Position numbers and translations under genes: made by a program
The notes under the pieces: generated by a model
The model's input: only the letters and a program-made list of their open reading frames with translations
The model's database searches: none
Told to the model about the DNA's origin: nothing
Shown here: positions 15,420-23,817 of the stretch, one piece after another
How positions within the stretch are numbered: position 1 is the first letter of the stretch
Layout: every line of letters starts with the position of its first letter
Assembly: GCA_964342265.1 (NCBI GenBank)
Contig: CAYFFE010000026.1
Coordinates: forward strand, 1 to 35,409
From: Halioxenophilus sp964342265
GTDB taxonomy: Bacteria > Pseudomonadota > Gammaproteobacteria > Pseudomonadales > Cellvibrionaceae
Reading direction: 5' to 3'
DNA length: 35,409 nucleotides

Positions 15420-15570
15420 GGAACCTCTGATTAACTCAGAGGTTCCTCCTGCACAGGGACGTGCAGACAAAAACAATATGCGTAAGCTATTGATTTTGCT
15501 AGGTAATTGAAAATGACATTTTCAATTACCGTGCGGCGATTAACTCAGGGATGAGTTAATCAGAGCTTCC
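15420..15570. mobile_element. 151-bp MITE-like element with 19-bp terminal inverted repeats
   Basis: The ends are GGAACCTCTGATTAACTCA (15420-15438) and, inverted at 15552-15570, GGAAGCTCTGATTAACTCA: 18 of 19 bases match. Inside are a 10-bp hairpin with a 5-base loop (15421-15445), a 6-bp hairpin (CTGCAC 15449-15454 / GTGCAG 15461-15466), a 14-bp perfect palindrome with a single central base (15502-15530) and a 10-bp hairpin at the right end (15538-15547 / 15552-15561). It encodes nothing. Paired ends and short length fit a miniature inverted-repeat transposable element, with ends loosely like IS5-type repeats. I find no convincing target-site duplication. Confidence 0.7.
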
Positions 15571-15578
15571 AATAGCCT

Positions 15579-16727
15579 TTAGGCCAAGCCAACGCGTTTC
15601 CGTTCAGTCGATACCGCCATTAAAAGGCCAAAACTCATCATTAATGTTAACAGCGAGGTGCCACCGTGGCTGAACAACGGCAAAGGCACCCCCACCACGG
15701 GCAACAATCCCGCCACCATGCCGATATTGACAAAAATATAAACGAACAGTGTAAAGGTAACACTGCCAGCAATTAAGCGACTGAAGGTTTGCTGCGACAT
15801 CAGCGCAATGGTTAAGCCGCGAATAAAAATCAAACTATACAGTGCCAACAAACACAACACACCGCGCAGGCCAAATTCTTCGGCCAATACGGCGATAATA
15901 AAATCGGTGTGGCTTTCGGGCAGAAAATCGAGCTGGGACTGAGTGCCGGCAAGCCAACCTTTGCCCGACCAACCGCCTGAGCCAATGGCAGTTTTGGACT
16001 GGATAATGTTCCAACCAGCACCGAGCTTATCGGCCTCGGGATTTAACAACGTAAGAATGCGCGAACGCTGGTAGTCGTGCAGCAGAAAATGCCAAGCCGG
16101 CCAAGCGCTGGCCAGTAACAACGCCACCGCAGTGCCGATATACCGCCAAGGCAAACCGGCAAAAAACAGCACAATTAAACCGGAGATTGCAATTAAAATG
16201 GCGGTCCCTAAATCGGGCTGTTTAAGAATTAACGCCGCCGGTGCTACGGCCAAAAATACCGCGACAACAATGTATTTAAATTTGGGCGGTAAAATACGTT
16301 TGGACAAATAAGCGGCCACCATTAACGGCACCGCCAGTTTCATAATTTCCGAGGGTTGAAAACGAAATCCACCCAGCGATAACCAGCGCTGCGCGCCCTT
16401 AGCACCCACACCAATAACCAACACCGCCACCAGCAAGCCCAATCCCACCAAATAAGCGGCCCAGCTCCAGCGCTCCAAAAACGGTAAGCTCACCTGAGCC
16501 ACGGTAAACATGGCAATGTAACCGGCGATAAAAAACATCGCCTGGCGCTTTACGTAATAGCCATCGCCGCCACTGGCGCTAAAGAGCACCGCCAAACCAA
16601 ATCCCGTGGCGATTAACAACAACACCAGCAAAGGTACATCGATGTGCAGGCGCGTCCACAGGTTTTCCGGTCGGCGCAAATCCCAGGCCGCCGAAGGCAT
16701 GCGCCGAATAAAATCACCGCGCGACAT
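15579..16727 (-). CDS. rodA: Rod-shape SEDS peptidoglycan glycosyltransferase
   Basis: RodA polymerises glycan strands from lipid II together with PBP2 in the elongasome. The 382-residue protein has about ten membrane helices and SEDS landmarks: GFRFQPSEIMKL, KQPDLGTA, the long periplasmic loop with SKTAIGSGGWSGKG and LPESHTDFI, and the C-terminal GVPLPLFSHGGTS. The start is the ATG at 16727, preceded by GAAGG; a GTG at 16739 would add four residues. The gene overlaps the end of mrdA by 14 bases, implying translational coupling of the two partners. The stop is eight bases before the MITE-like element. Confidence 0.97.
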   Translation of the reverse strand: MSRGDFIRRMPSAAWDLRRPENLWTRLHIDVPLLVLLLIATGFGLAVLFSASGGDGYYVKRQAMFFIAGYIAMFTVAQVSLPFLERWSWAAYLVGLGLLVAVLVIGVGAKGAQRWLSLGGFRFQPSEIMKLAVPLMVAAYLSKRILPPKFKYIVVAVFLAVAPAALILKQPDLGTAILIAISGLIVLFFAGLPWRYIGTAVALLLASAWPAWHFLLHDYQRSRILTLLNPEADKLGAGWNIIQSKTAIGSGGWSGKGWLAGTQSQLDFLPESHTDFIIAVLAEEFGLRGVLCLLALYSLIFIRGLTIALMSQQTFSRLIAGSVTFTLFVYIFVNIGMVAGLLPVVGVPLPLFSHGGTSLLTLMMSFGLLMAVSTERKRVGLA

Positions 16728-18597
16728 GGTCACCTTCACTGGCGGCTAATGCATTGGCAGCAGCCAGGGCCTGTTGCTGTTCAAAATAGGATTCCATAAC
16801 TTTGCGCACCACCGGCGCACCTTCGGAAGACCCGCCCTCGCCGTTTTCAACGATCACCGCCACGGCGATTTCCGGTGCCTCGAGCGGTGCAAAACCCACA
16901 AACAGGGCGTGATCGCGATGGCGCTCGGCCAGTTTTTCACTTTCGTATTCTTCGTCTTGAGCAATACCCACAACCTGAGCGGTGCCCGATTTGCCGGCCA
17001 TTTCAAAGGCCATACCGCGACTGGCCCGATAAGCCGTACCGCGTGGATGATGCAGAACATCGTGCATGGAATCGACGACCAGATTCCAATGTTTATCGGC
17101 CACATCTTGCAATGGTGATACCGCCGCAGGCGGGGTTTGATCGCGCACCAGCTTCGGCTCCACTAACTGGCCGCGATTGGCTAGAGTGGCAGTCATTACC
17201 GCTAACTGCAGCGGCGTGGCCAACACATCGCCCTGACCGATACCCACGTTTAGACTGTCGCCGGGAAACCAGGGCAGACCGCGATTTTCTCGCTTCCATT
17301 CGCGCGACGGCCACAATCCGCGCCGCTCGCTGGGAATATCGACCCCCGAGTAATCGCCCATGCCAAATAAACTACCGAATTCGTGCATGCGATCGATGCC
17401 CAGCCGGTAGGCCAGTTCGTAATAGTAGGTGTCGCAGGATTCGCGGATGGCGGTGCGCAAATTAACTCGACCGTGGCCTTCTTTTTTCCAGTCGCGGTAT
17501 TTGCGCTCTTCGCCGTCTAATTGGTAAAAACCGTGATCGATAATGCTGTAACTGGGATCAACCACACCGTAATTGAGGCCCGCCAAGGCAATCATGGGCT
17601 TGATGGTGGAACCCGGCGGGTATTCACCTTGAATGGCGCGATTAAACAAGGGTAAATCGCGCGAGCCGGTCAGGGCGTTGTAGTCTTTGTGGCTGATGCC
17701 GGTAACAAACAGGTTGGGATCAAAACTCGGCGAACTTACCATGGCCAACACGCCGCCGGTGTCGACTTCCAAGGCCACGATAGCGCCGCGTCGACCTTCC
17801 AAAGCGGCCAATCCCGCCGCCTGTATTTGGCTGTCGATGTACAAATGCAAATTATCGCCGGGCTTGGGGTCGATTTTCTCCACCACTCGCAACACTCGGC
17901 CGCGGGCATTGGTTTCTACATTTTGATAGCCCACCTCACCCAACAAGCGATCTTCGTACTGCCGCTCCAGACCAATTTTGCCAATGGTGTAGGTGCCACT
18001 GTAGCGCTGATATTCTTCTTCGCTGAACTGGTTTAACTCGCGATCGTTGATGCGCCCCACATAACCTACCGTGTGAGCAAATAAATCCGCCTGCGGATAA
18101 ACACGCACCAATTGCGCTTCCACTTCCACACCCGGCAATCGATATTCATTAACCGCAATGCGGGCGATTTCTTCTTCGCTGAGTCGATAACGCAACGGCA
18201 CACTCTGAAACGGCCGTCGACGCTGCTGCAATCGCTGTAAGAATTTTTCTTTTTCGCTGTCTGATAGAGGCACCAGTTCGTTGATCAAAGCCAGGGTTTG
18301 CTCTAAATCATCGACGCGCTCTTTGATAATGCTCAGGGTATAGCTGGGGCGGTTGTCGGCCAGTAATTGGCCGGTGCGATCGTAGATGAGACCGCGCGTG
18401 GGCGGCAGTGGCCGCACGTGAATGCGATTGCGATCCGATTGGGTAGCGTAGTCGCCGTGCAAAACAATTTGTAAGTGGTAGAACTGAGCCGTTAATACAC
18501 CGATTAGCATCAACATAACCGCAGCGACCACCACCACACGACGCCTAAATATGCTCGTCTCGCGCAAATGATCTTTTAACGTGTGGTGTTCGCTCAT
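16714..18597 (-). CDS. mrdA: Penicillin-binding protein 2, peptidoglycan D,D-transpeptidase
   Basis: PBP2 cross-links lateral-wall peptidoglycan in the elongasome and activates RodA. The 627-residue protein has an N-terminal membrane anchor (about 20-42), the PBP-dimer domain (RNRIHVRPLPPTRGLIYDR to about residue 240) and a transpeptidase domain with all three motifs: SxxK at S330-K333 (STIK), SxD at S387-D389 (SCD) and KSG at 536-538. The ATG at 18597 gives normal length. It overlaps rodA and lies 304 bp after rlmH, an unusually long gap for this cluster. Confidence 0.97.
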   Translation of the reverse strand: MSEHHTLKDHLRETSIFRRRVVVVAAVMLMLIGVLTAQFYHLQIVLHGDYATQSDRNRIHVRPLPPTRGLIYDRTGQLLADNRPSYTLSIIKERVDDLEQTLALINELVPLSDSEKEKFLQRLQQRRRPFQSVPLRYRLSEEEIARIAVNEYRLPGVEVEAQLVRVYPQADLFAHTVGYVGRINDRELNQFSEEEYQRYSGTYTIGKIGLERQYEDRLLGEVGYQNVETNARGRVLRVVEKIDPKPGDNLHLYIDSQIQAAGLAALEGRRGAIVALEVDTGGVLAMVSSPSFDPNLFVTGISHKDYNALTGSRDLPLFNRAIQGEYPPGSTIKPMIALAGLNYGVVDPSYSIIDHGFYQLDGEERKYRDWKKEGHGRVNLRTAIRESCDTYYYELAYRLGIDRMHEFGSLFGMGDYSGVDIPSERRGLWPSREWKRENRGLPWFPGDSLNVGIGQGDVLATPLQLAVMTATLANRGQLVEPKLVRDQTPPAAVSPLQDVADKHWNLVVDSMHDVLHHPRGTAYRASRGMAFEMAGKSGTAQVVGIAQDEEYESEKLAERHRDHALFVGFAPLEAPEIAVAVIVENGEGGSSEGAPVVRKVMESYFEQQQALAAANALAASEGDHVAR

Positions 18598-18901
18598 GCT
18601 CGAATCAGTGTGACTGCTCTTGGGTTAATCCGGTTGGTGGTGTATCGAACAATCTCGGCCACCGGAAAATTCGTAACCGCTTCAAGTCCTTGTTAATGCT
18701 TACATTATCAAGCATAGACGCCAATGCCGCGGGAAGATTCACCCGGGTAGCGAAACTGGCCAAAAATCAAACATTTGCGCCGATTTTTTAGCATTATTGT
18801 AAGTGTTCGCGTCGGTAATGCATTCGACCACCGCCCAAATCCCACATATGACGGCAGCGACATGAAAGGCATGAAAAAATGGATAGCCACCGTTATTGCT
18901 C
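18598..18901. other. 304-bp gap between rlmH and mrdA
   Basis: No gene is visible. It contains a 6-bp hairpin (ATGCTT 18696-18701 / AAGCAT 18710-18715). A minus-strand frame that runs from rlmH into this gap has no family resemblance and overlaps rlmH in another frame. In many relatives rlmH and mrdA are close together, so this gap may hold an mrdA promoter, but I find no strong -35/-10 pair. Confidence 0.45.
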
Positions 18902-19369
18902 TTATTTGTGATACGGGTGATTGTTGAGCAAACTCAGCGCTCGATAAATTTGCTCGATTAACACCACACGCACCAGTGGATGCGGCAATGTGAGCGCCGA
19001 CAAACTCCACTTTTGCTGGGCTCGCCCCAGTACGTTGTCGTCCAGGCCATCGGGCCCACCAATGAGTAGGCAAACGGTTTGTCCGTCCATTTGCCAGCGC
19101 GCAATGGTGTCGGAAAGCTGCTCGGTGCTCCAGGATTTCCCCAACACATCCAGAGCCACCACCCAGTCGCTGCTATCGATGGCGGCCAGAATTCGCTCGC
19201 CCTCTTCGCGTTTGGTTTTTTGACTGTTGGTGGTTTTACCGCGACTGCCCAACGGCAGCTCAATAAGCTCAAGTTTAACGTCTTTGGGCAAGCGCTTGAA
19301 ATATTCCGCCCAGCCTTGCACCACCCAATCCGGCATTTTGCGGCCGATGGCAATAATTTTTATGCGCAT
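18902..19369 (-). CDS. rlmH: 23S rRNA (pseudouridine1915-N3)-methyltransferase
   Basis: RlmH is a small SPOUT-class enzyme that methylates pseudouridine 1915 in helix 69 of 23S rRNA on 70S ribosomes. The 155-residue length is standard. The N-terminal MRIKIIAIGRKMPDW, the SAM-binding glycine-rich loop LLIGGPDGL and the C-terminal SLSALTLPHPLVRVVLIEQIYRA trefoil-knot segment are all visible. It starts 27 bp after rsfS, and the rsfS-rlmH-mrdA-rodA order is conserved in gammaproteobacteria. Confidence 0.97.
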   Translation of the reverse strand: MRIKIIAIGRKMPDWVVQGWAEYFKRLPKDVKLELIELPLGSRGKTTNSQKTKREEGERILAAIDSSDWVVALDVLGKSWSTEQLSDTIARWQMDGQTVCLLIGGPDGLDDNVLGRAQQKWSLSALTLPHPLVRVVLIEQIYRALSLLNNHPYHK

Positions 19370-19396
19370 GACTTTCTATCCGTGCTGTGTCTGCGC

Positions 19397-19741
19397 TCAG
19401 TCGTTTTGGCCGTGGCGACTTCTCGGCGCTTCCAGCCAGAGTTTTTCCAAATCGTAAAAACTGCGCGTCGCCGGGGTCATGACGTGCACCACCAAATCGC
19501 CAAAATCCACCAGCACCCATTCGCCAACATTTTCGCCTTCGGAGCCCAAGGGCATAAAACCGGCGTCTTTAGCCTCGGAGGCCACATAGCTTGCCAGGGA
19601 TTTAACGTGCCGATTGGACGTGCCGCTGGCGATGATCAGATGATCCATCACATCGCTTAGGCCGGTTACGTTGAGTTCCACGATATCTTTGGCTTTTAAA
19701 TCATCCAAAGCCTCTAGCACGATCTTTTCGAGTTCTGCCAT
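19397..19741 (-). CDS. rsfS: Ribosomal silencing factor RsfS (Iojap/YbeB)
   Basis: RsfS binds ribosomal protein uL14 on the large subunit and blocks subunit joining when nutrients are short. The 114-residue protein has the family segments DDLKAKDIVELNV, MIIASGTSNRHVKSLA-like DHLIIASGTSNRHVKSLA, GEWVLVDFGDLVVHVM and the YDLEKLW C-terminal motif. The ATG at 19741 follows GAGGA. It is 78 bp after nadD and 27 bp before rlmH, so it is part of the same transcript. Confidence 0.97.
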   Translation of the reverse strand: MAELEKIVLEALDDLKAKDIVELNVTGLSDVMDHLIIASGTSNRHVKSLASYVASEAKDAGFMPLGSEGENVGEWVLVDFGDLVVHVMTPATRSFYDLEKLWLEAPRSRHGQND

Positions 19742-19819
19742 TTATCCTCACATAAATGAGCACCGCCATGCGGTGTATTTTTTAGGTTACGGCACACAAG
19801 ACTCGGGTACCGGTTCAAC

Positions 19820-20461
19820 TTACACATCTCGATACAGTTGTTGCGTTTGAATGAAGCGCCAAACGGCATCGGGCATTAAAAATTGGGCCGAACCGCCCGC
19901 CCGAATCTGCTCACGGATTTGGGTGGCGGAAATCGACAACTGCGACAACTCGGCGATCAGCACTTTGCCACAGGCGTGCTTGGCCAGTTGCTCGGGCTCG
20001 GTTATCTGCGCGGTTTGCAGAAATTCGGCCACCGGGCCTGCGCTAGGTTGTTGGTATCCGGGCCGCACCGCAACGATTAAGTTAGCGCAGTCAAACAGCT
20101 CCCGCCAGCGATGCCAGCGATGCAACCCGGCCAGAGAATCGCCGCCCACGGCCCAACACAAGCAAACATCGTCGCCCACCTCGGCGCGAATTTCGGCCAG
20201 AGTGTCGACGGTGTAAGACGGTTGATGACGCCGCAGCTCGCGGCTGTCGATGCCTAACTCAGTGCAATCCGCCAGGGCCAATTGCAGCATCTGCAAGCGC
20301 TGCTCGGGCGTGGCGGAGGGAGTCTGCTTGTGGGGTGGGATGTGCGCGGGCAGCAGGTGCATCTGCTCAAGTTGACAGTGCTGCTTTAGCTCCAGCGCCA
20401 GCCGCAAGTGGGCGTTGTGCACCGGGTCGAAAGTGCCGCCAAACAGCCCTAGTCGCTGCAA
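19820..20461 (-). CDS. nadD: Nicotinate-nucleotide adenylyltransferase
   Basis: NadD adenylylates nicotinate mononucleotide to form deamido-NAD in NAD synthesis. The 213-residue protein shows the nucleotidyltransferase motif GGTFDPVHNAHL (His15 and His18), AHIPPHK and the C-terminal ISATQIR at 177-183. The start is a TTG at 20461: a strong GGGAGG (20469-20474) sits seven bases before it and the glycine-rich motif begins at residue 5, so no later start is possible. It follows proA by 30 bp. Confidence 0.96.
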   Translation of the reverse strand: MQRLGLFGGTFDPVHNAHLRLALELKQHCQLEQMHLLPAHIPPHKQTPSATPEQRLQMLQLALADCTELGIDSRELRRHQPSYTVDTLAEIRAEVGDDVCLCWAVGGDSLAGLHRWHRWRELFDCANLIVAVRPGYQQPSAGPVAEFLQTAQITEPEQLAKHACGKVLIAELSQLSISATQIREQIRAGGSAQFLMPDAVWRFIQTQQLYRDV

Positions 20462-20491
20462 ACGACGGCCTCCCGAACGCCACTTGAGGCG

Positions 20492-21745
20492 TTAATCGCG
20501 AATATGGCCATCGCCATAGACAATCCATTTTTGCGAGGTCAGCCCTTCCAGGCCTACCGGGCCGCGGGCGTGAATTTTATCGGTGGAAATACCGATTTCC
20601 GCGCCTAATCCGTACTCAAAACCATCGGCAAAGCGAGTGGAGGCATTAACCATCACCGAGCTGGAATCCACCAGCGCCATAAAGCGACGCGCACGGGTGT
20701 AGTCTTCGGTGACGATGGACTCGGTGTGCTGGGAGCTGTACTGGGCGATGTGGTCCATGGCCCCGGCCATGTCGTCGACGATGCGAATGGACAACACCGG
20801 CGCTAAGTATTCGGTAGCCCAGTCTTCTTCCGTTGCGCCAGCACAGTCGATTACCGCCTGAGTGCGCTCACAGCCGCGCAATTCCACCCCTTTGGTGGCG
20901 TAAGCATCGGCCAAACGCGGCAGAATTTGCTCGGCAACGGCGGCATTCACCAACAGAGTTTCCATGGCATTGCACACACCGTAGCGGTGGGTTTTGGAGT
21001 TGAACGCAATGTTAAACGCTTTTTCGAGATCGGCGCGATCGTCGATGTAAACGTGGCAAATGCCATCTAAATGCTTGATAACGGCGACACGGGCATCGTT
21101 ACTGATGCGTTCGATCAAACCTTTGCCGCCGCGCGGCACAATAACATCGACGTATTCGGGCATGGAGATCATTCGACCGACGGCTTCGCGATCGGTGGTG
21201 GCAACCACTTGCACTGCCTCGGCCGGCAAGCCCACTTGCGTTAAGCCCTGACTGATGCAATTGGCAATGGCCTGGTTGGAGTGCAACGCCTCTTTACCGC
21301 CGCGCAACAAGGTGGCGTTGCCGGATTTTAAACAGAGACTGGCCGCGTCGATGGTTACGTTGGGGCGAGATTCGTAAATAATGCCAATCACGCCCAAAGG
21401 CACGCGCATTTTGCCCACTTGAATGCCACTTGGGCGGTAACACAAGTCGGTGATTTCACCGCAGGGATCGGGCAGGGCCGCTACTTGCTGCAAGCCCTCT
21501 ATCATGCCGGCGATGCGGCTTTCGTTTAATTCCAATCGATCCAGCAACGCAGCGTCCAGACCACTGTCTCGGCCGGCCTCTAAATCCAGTTGGTTGGCCT
21601 CCAACAACTGGGCTTGGTTGCTTTTCAACGCCTCGGCAATGGCCAATAGGGCATTGTTTTTTACGCCAGTGGTGGCGCTGGCCATGACTCTGGCCGCAGC
21701 TCGGGCGTTTTGCCCAAGGCCTGTCATATACTCTTCGATATTCAT
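20492..21745 (-). CDS. proA: Gamma-glutamyl phosphate reductase
   Basis: ProA reduces gamma-glutamyl phosphate with NADPH to glutamate semialdehyde, the second step of proline synthesis. The 417-residue protein is of normal length and has the aldehyde-dehydrogenase-fold landmarks: PLGVIGIIYESRPNVT, LKSGNATLLRGGKEA, the IVPRGGKGLIE loop, the catalytic Cys258 in HRYGVCNAMETLL and a C-terminal RGPVGLEGLTSQKW. The ATG at 21745 has only a weak ribosome site. The proB partner is not in the window. Confidence 0.97.
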   Translation of the reverse strand: MNIEEYMTGLGQNARAAARVMASATTGVKNNALLAIAEALKSNQAQLLEANQLDLEAGRDSGLDAALLDRLELNESRIAGMIEGLQQVAALPDPCGEITDLCYRPSGIQVGKMRVPLGVIGIIYESRPNVTIDAASLCLKSGNATLLRGGKEALHSNQAIANCISQGLTQVGLPAEAVQVVATTDREAVGRMISMPEYVDVIVPRGGKGLIERISNDARVAVIKHLDGICHVYIDDRADLEKAFNIAFNSKTHRYGVCNAMETLLVNAAVAEQILPRLADAYATKGVELRGCERTQAVIDCAGATEEDWATEYLAPVLSIRIVDDMAGAMDHIAQYSSQHTESIVTEDYTRARRFMALVDSSSVMVNASTRFADGFEYGLGAEIGISTDKIHARGPVGLEGLTSQKWIVYGDGHIRD

Positions 21746-21909
21746 AAATTCACACTATTTTGGGTATGGCTCTGCCACACGGCAACATGGCGATACCACA
21801 GGGTTTTAGTAACCGTTTGAAAAATGGGCGCGTATTGTAGCGATTTTTTCCACACTTTTCAGCTTCAATCGGTTAAAAGCTAATCACCGTTGCTTGAATG
21901 GTAACGCTT

Positions 21910-22494
21910 CTACAGCTCGCCACTCAAACGATCGACCAACTCCGAAAGTTTATCCAGCCGCAATTCGGGATCATCCAGCGCCAATAAATCCACCTGTTCC
22001 GAGCGCCCCAATGGCAACAAAAGGGTTAAAAACCAACCCAGTTGGCTGGACGTGGTGGCCTCGGGCAGCGACAGCGCCGCCACTTGCGGGTGGGCTTTGA
22101 GCTCTTGCAATAATTCTAAAAGGCCATTGTGATACTCGGCGATGTCGGCATCGGGTTCGTCGGCCAGGTACTCCACCTCGGCGTGCATTAATTGATCATC
22201 GGCCACAGAGGTTTGCAGCACCCGAAATTTGCGCGTGCCGACCACTTTAATGTGCAATAAGCCGTTGGCACCCTGGCTCCAATCGCTGATTTGCGCCAGC
22301 ACACCCACCTGAAAAATCATCGCCGGCGAGCCCACTTCGGCTCCGTCGCGGATGGGTACCACACCAAACCCCGTATTGTCGCGCAGGCATTCTTTTACCA
22401 AACGCAGGTAGCGCTGCTCAAAAATCTGCAGTGGCAGAGCGGCCTCGGGGACCAGTAACGTGTTGAGGGGAAACAACGGCAGAGTTTCAGACAC
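21910..22494 (-). CDS. LON peptidase substrate-binding domain protein
   Basis: This 194-residue protein consists of the N-terminal LON substrate-binding domain alone: LPLFPLNTLLVPEAALPLQI at the start, FEQRYLRLVKECL, FGVVPIRDGAEVG and VGTRKFRVL. It has no AAA or protease domain, so it is not a protease. Such stand-alone proteins are widespread and their role is not settled. The start is a GTG at 22494, since the conserved LFPL begins within six residues of it. It lies 164 bp upstream of proA and is divergent from the PepSY operon. Confidence 0.9.
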   Translation of the reverse strand: MSETLPLFPLNTLLVPEAALPLQIFEQRYLRLVKECLRDNTGFGVVPIRDGAEVGSPAMIFQVGVLAQISDWSQGANGLLHIKVVGTRKFRVLQTSVADDQLMHAEVEYLADEPDADIAEYHNGLLELLQELKAHPQVAALSLPEATTSSQLGWFLTLLLPLGRSEQVDLLALDDPELRLDKLSELVDRLSGEL

Positions 22495-22732
22495 AGTGTT
22501 TAGACTTATCGATGATATTCGGTTAGTTTACTTCAGCACTTGTTCAGGTGCCTGACCTTATTTTATCCACAATGTACAGTTTACGAGCACAGGCGATCAC
22601 TAGCTTAAACGGATTCCTGCTGGGAGAACAGAGCAGCGCGTACAATTTTTAATCACACGCCATTGCCTGTCAGCAAGCCCAACAAGCACTGCCAATGTCA
22701 TCGCCCCATGAGTAGAGCAAACCTGATACCCA

Positions 22733-23095
22733 ATGAATTTTAATCGTGCCAACAATCACACCAAAGTGAACACATACAAACCTGCTGCCAACCAGCAGGT
22801 TTTGCGTAATCCATGCATCCAAAAGGTTCGTGCTGTGGTTTTGTTGGTGGCCTGCATGGCACTGGCCAATTTGAGCCTGGCTCAGGGCGACAACGAAACC
22901 CCTCCTCAAGACTCAACCACCCAACAGCAAGCCTCAATTAGCGCCAAACAAGCGGCCAATATTGCCAAGCAAGCCTATGCTGGCAAGGTTTTGCGGGTGC
23001 ACGCCGTGGCCGATGGCTATCGCATAAAGATGTTGTTGCCATCGGGCAAGGTCACTTACGTCAATGTGGGGCCTGCGGGTCAACTCAGTCAATAA
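22733..23095 (+). CDS. Small periplasmic PepSY-domain protein before a two-component system
   Basis: This 120-residue protein has a hydrophobic export segment at about 32-50 (VVLLVACMALANLSLA) and, after a Gln/Ser-rich linker, a single PepSY-like domain at about 69-118 (ISAKQAANIAKQAYAGKVL and GYRIKMLLPSGKVTYVNV). Such proteins often precede PhoPQ-like genes and may tune the sensor in the periplasm; this is inference from context. The ATG at 22733 is the only reasonable start in frame, giving an unusually long 30-residue n-region. It ends 37 bp before the response regulator and is probably cotranscribed. Confidence 0.82.
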   Translation: MNFNRANNHTKVNTYKPAANQQVLRNPCIQKVRAVVLLVACMALANLSLAQGDNETPPQDSTTQQQASISAKQAANIAKQAYAGKVLRVHAVADGYRIKMLLPSGKVTYVNVGPAGQLSQ

Positions 23096-23132
23096 ATCAT
23101 CACAACAACAAACCCCATTACAGGATTCGATC

Positions 23133-23813
23133 ATGCGTTTATTGATAGTGGAAGACGAAGCGCAACTCAACGACAACCTCTGCCAGTACCTGCGTCAACA
23201 GGGTTACGTGGTGGATTCGGCCCTGGATGGCCGCGAAGGTTTGTACCTGGCCGAAGAACATCCCTACGACCTAGCCATTATCGATTTGGGCCTGCCAGAG
23301 ATCGACGGTATTGAGCTGATCAAACAGGTGCGCGGCCAACAGATCGCCTACCCGATTTTGATTCTCACCGCGCGCGATCGCTGGCAGGATAAAGTCGCAG
23401 GCTTAGAGGCCGGTGCCGACGATTACCTCACCAAGCCCTTCCACAACGAAGAGTTAAAGGCGCGCGTTAACGCCTTGATTCGCCGCTCCACCGGCCACGC
23501 CAGCCCGGTGATGAATTTCGGAGCGTTTACCTTAGACACCGCCGCCAAACGAGTGACCGTTAACGATACGCCCCTGGAGTTAACCAGCTTCGAATACAAC
23601 ACACTGGAATATTTGGTGCACCACGCCGGCAAGGTGATTTCCAAAACCGAACTCACCGAGCACCTCTACGATCAGGATTTCGATCGCGACAGCAATACCA
23701 TCGAGGTGTTTGTGGGCCGGCTGCGCAAAAAGCTCGATCCCGATGGCAGCCTCAAACCCATCGTTACCGTGCGCGGTCAGGGTTATCGCTTCACTTTAGA
23801 AGCCAACGCCTAA
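23133..23813 (+). CDS. OmpR/PhoP-type DNA-binding response regulator
   Basis: This 226-residue regulator has a receiver domain (acidic pocket E7-D8, phospho-acceptor D51 in IIDLGLPEIDG, conserved LTARD and LTKPF) and a C-terminal winged helix (ELTSFEYNTLEYLVHHAGKV, IEVFVGRLRKKL and TVRGQGYRF). It is closest in style to PhoP/QseB. The ATG at 23133 begins the canonical MRLLIVEDE; an upstream in-frame start at 23064 would overlap the PepSY gene. The kinase gene starts four bases after its stop. Confidence 0.95.
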   Translation: MRLLIVEDEAQLNDNLCQYLRQQGYVVDSALDGREGLYLAEEHPYDLAIIDLGLPEIDGIELIKQVRGQQIAYPILILTARDRWQDKVAGLEAGADDYLTKPFHNEELKARVNALIRRSTGHASPVMNFGAFTLDTAAKRVTVNDTPLELTSFEYNTLEYLVHHAGKVISKTELTEHLYDQDFDRDSNTIEVFVGRLRKKLDPDGSLKPIVTVRGQGYRFTLEANA

Positions 23814-23817
23814 ACCC

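Noticed and set aside
15416..15582. TTAG on both sides of the MITE-like element as a target-site duplication
   Set aside because: The left TTAG overlaps the first base of the inverted repeat, while the right TTAG lies nine bases beyond the right end (and includes the rodA stop), so the two do not flank the repeats symmetrically.
18708..19073. 121-codon minus-strand frame after rlmH
   Set aside because: Its first half overlaps rlmH in another frame and the remainder has no protein-like pattern.
22495..22540. PhoP-box-like GTTTA copies between the LON-domain and PepSY genes
   Set aside because: Two GTTTA-like words occur, but not at the 5-base spacing of a PhoP box.
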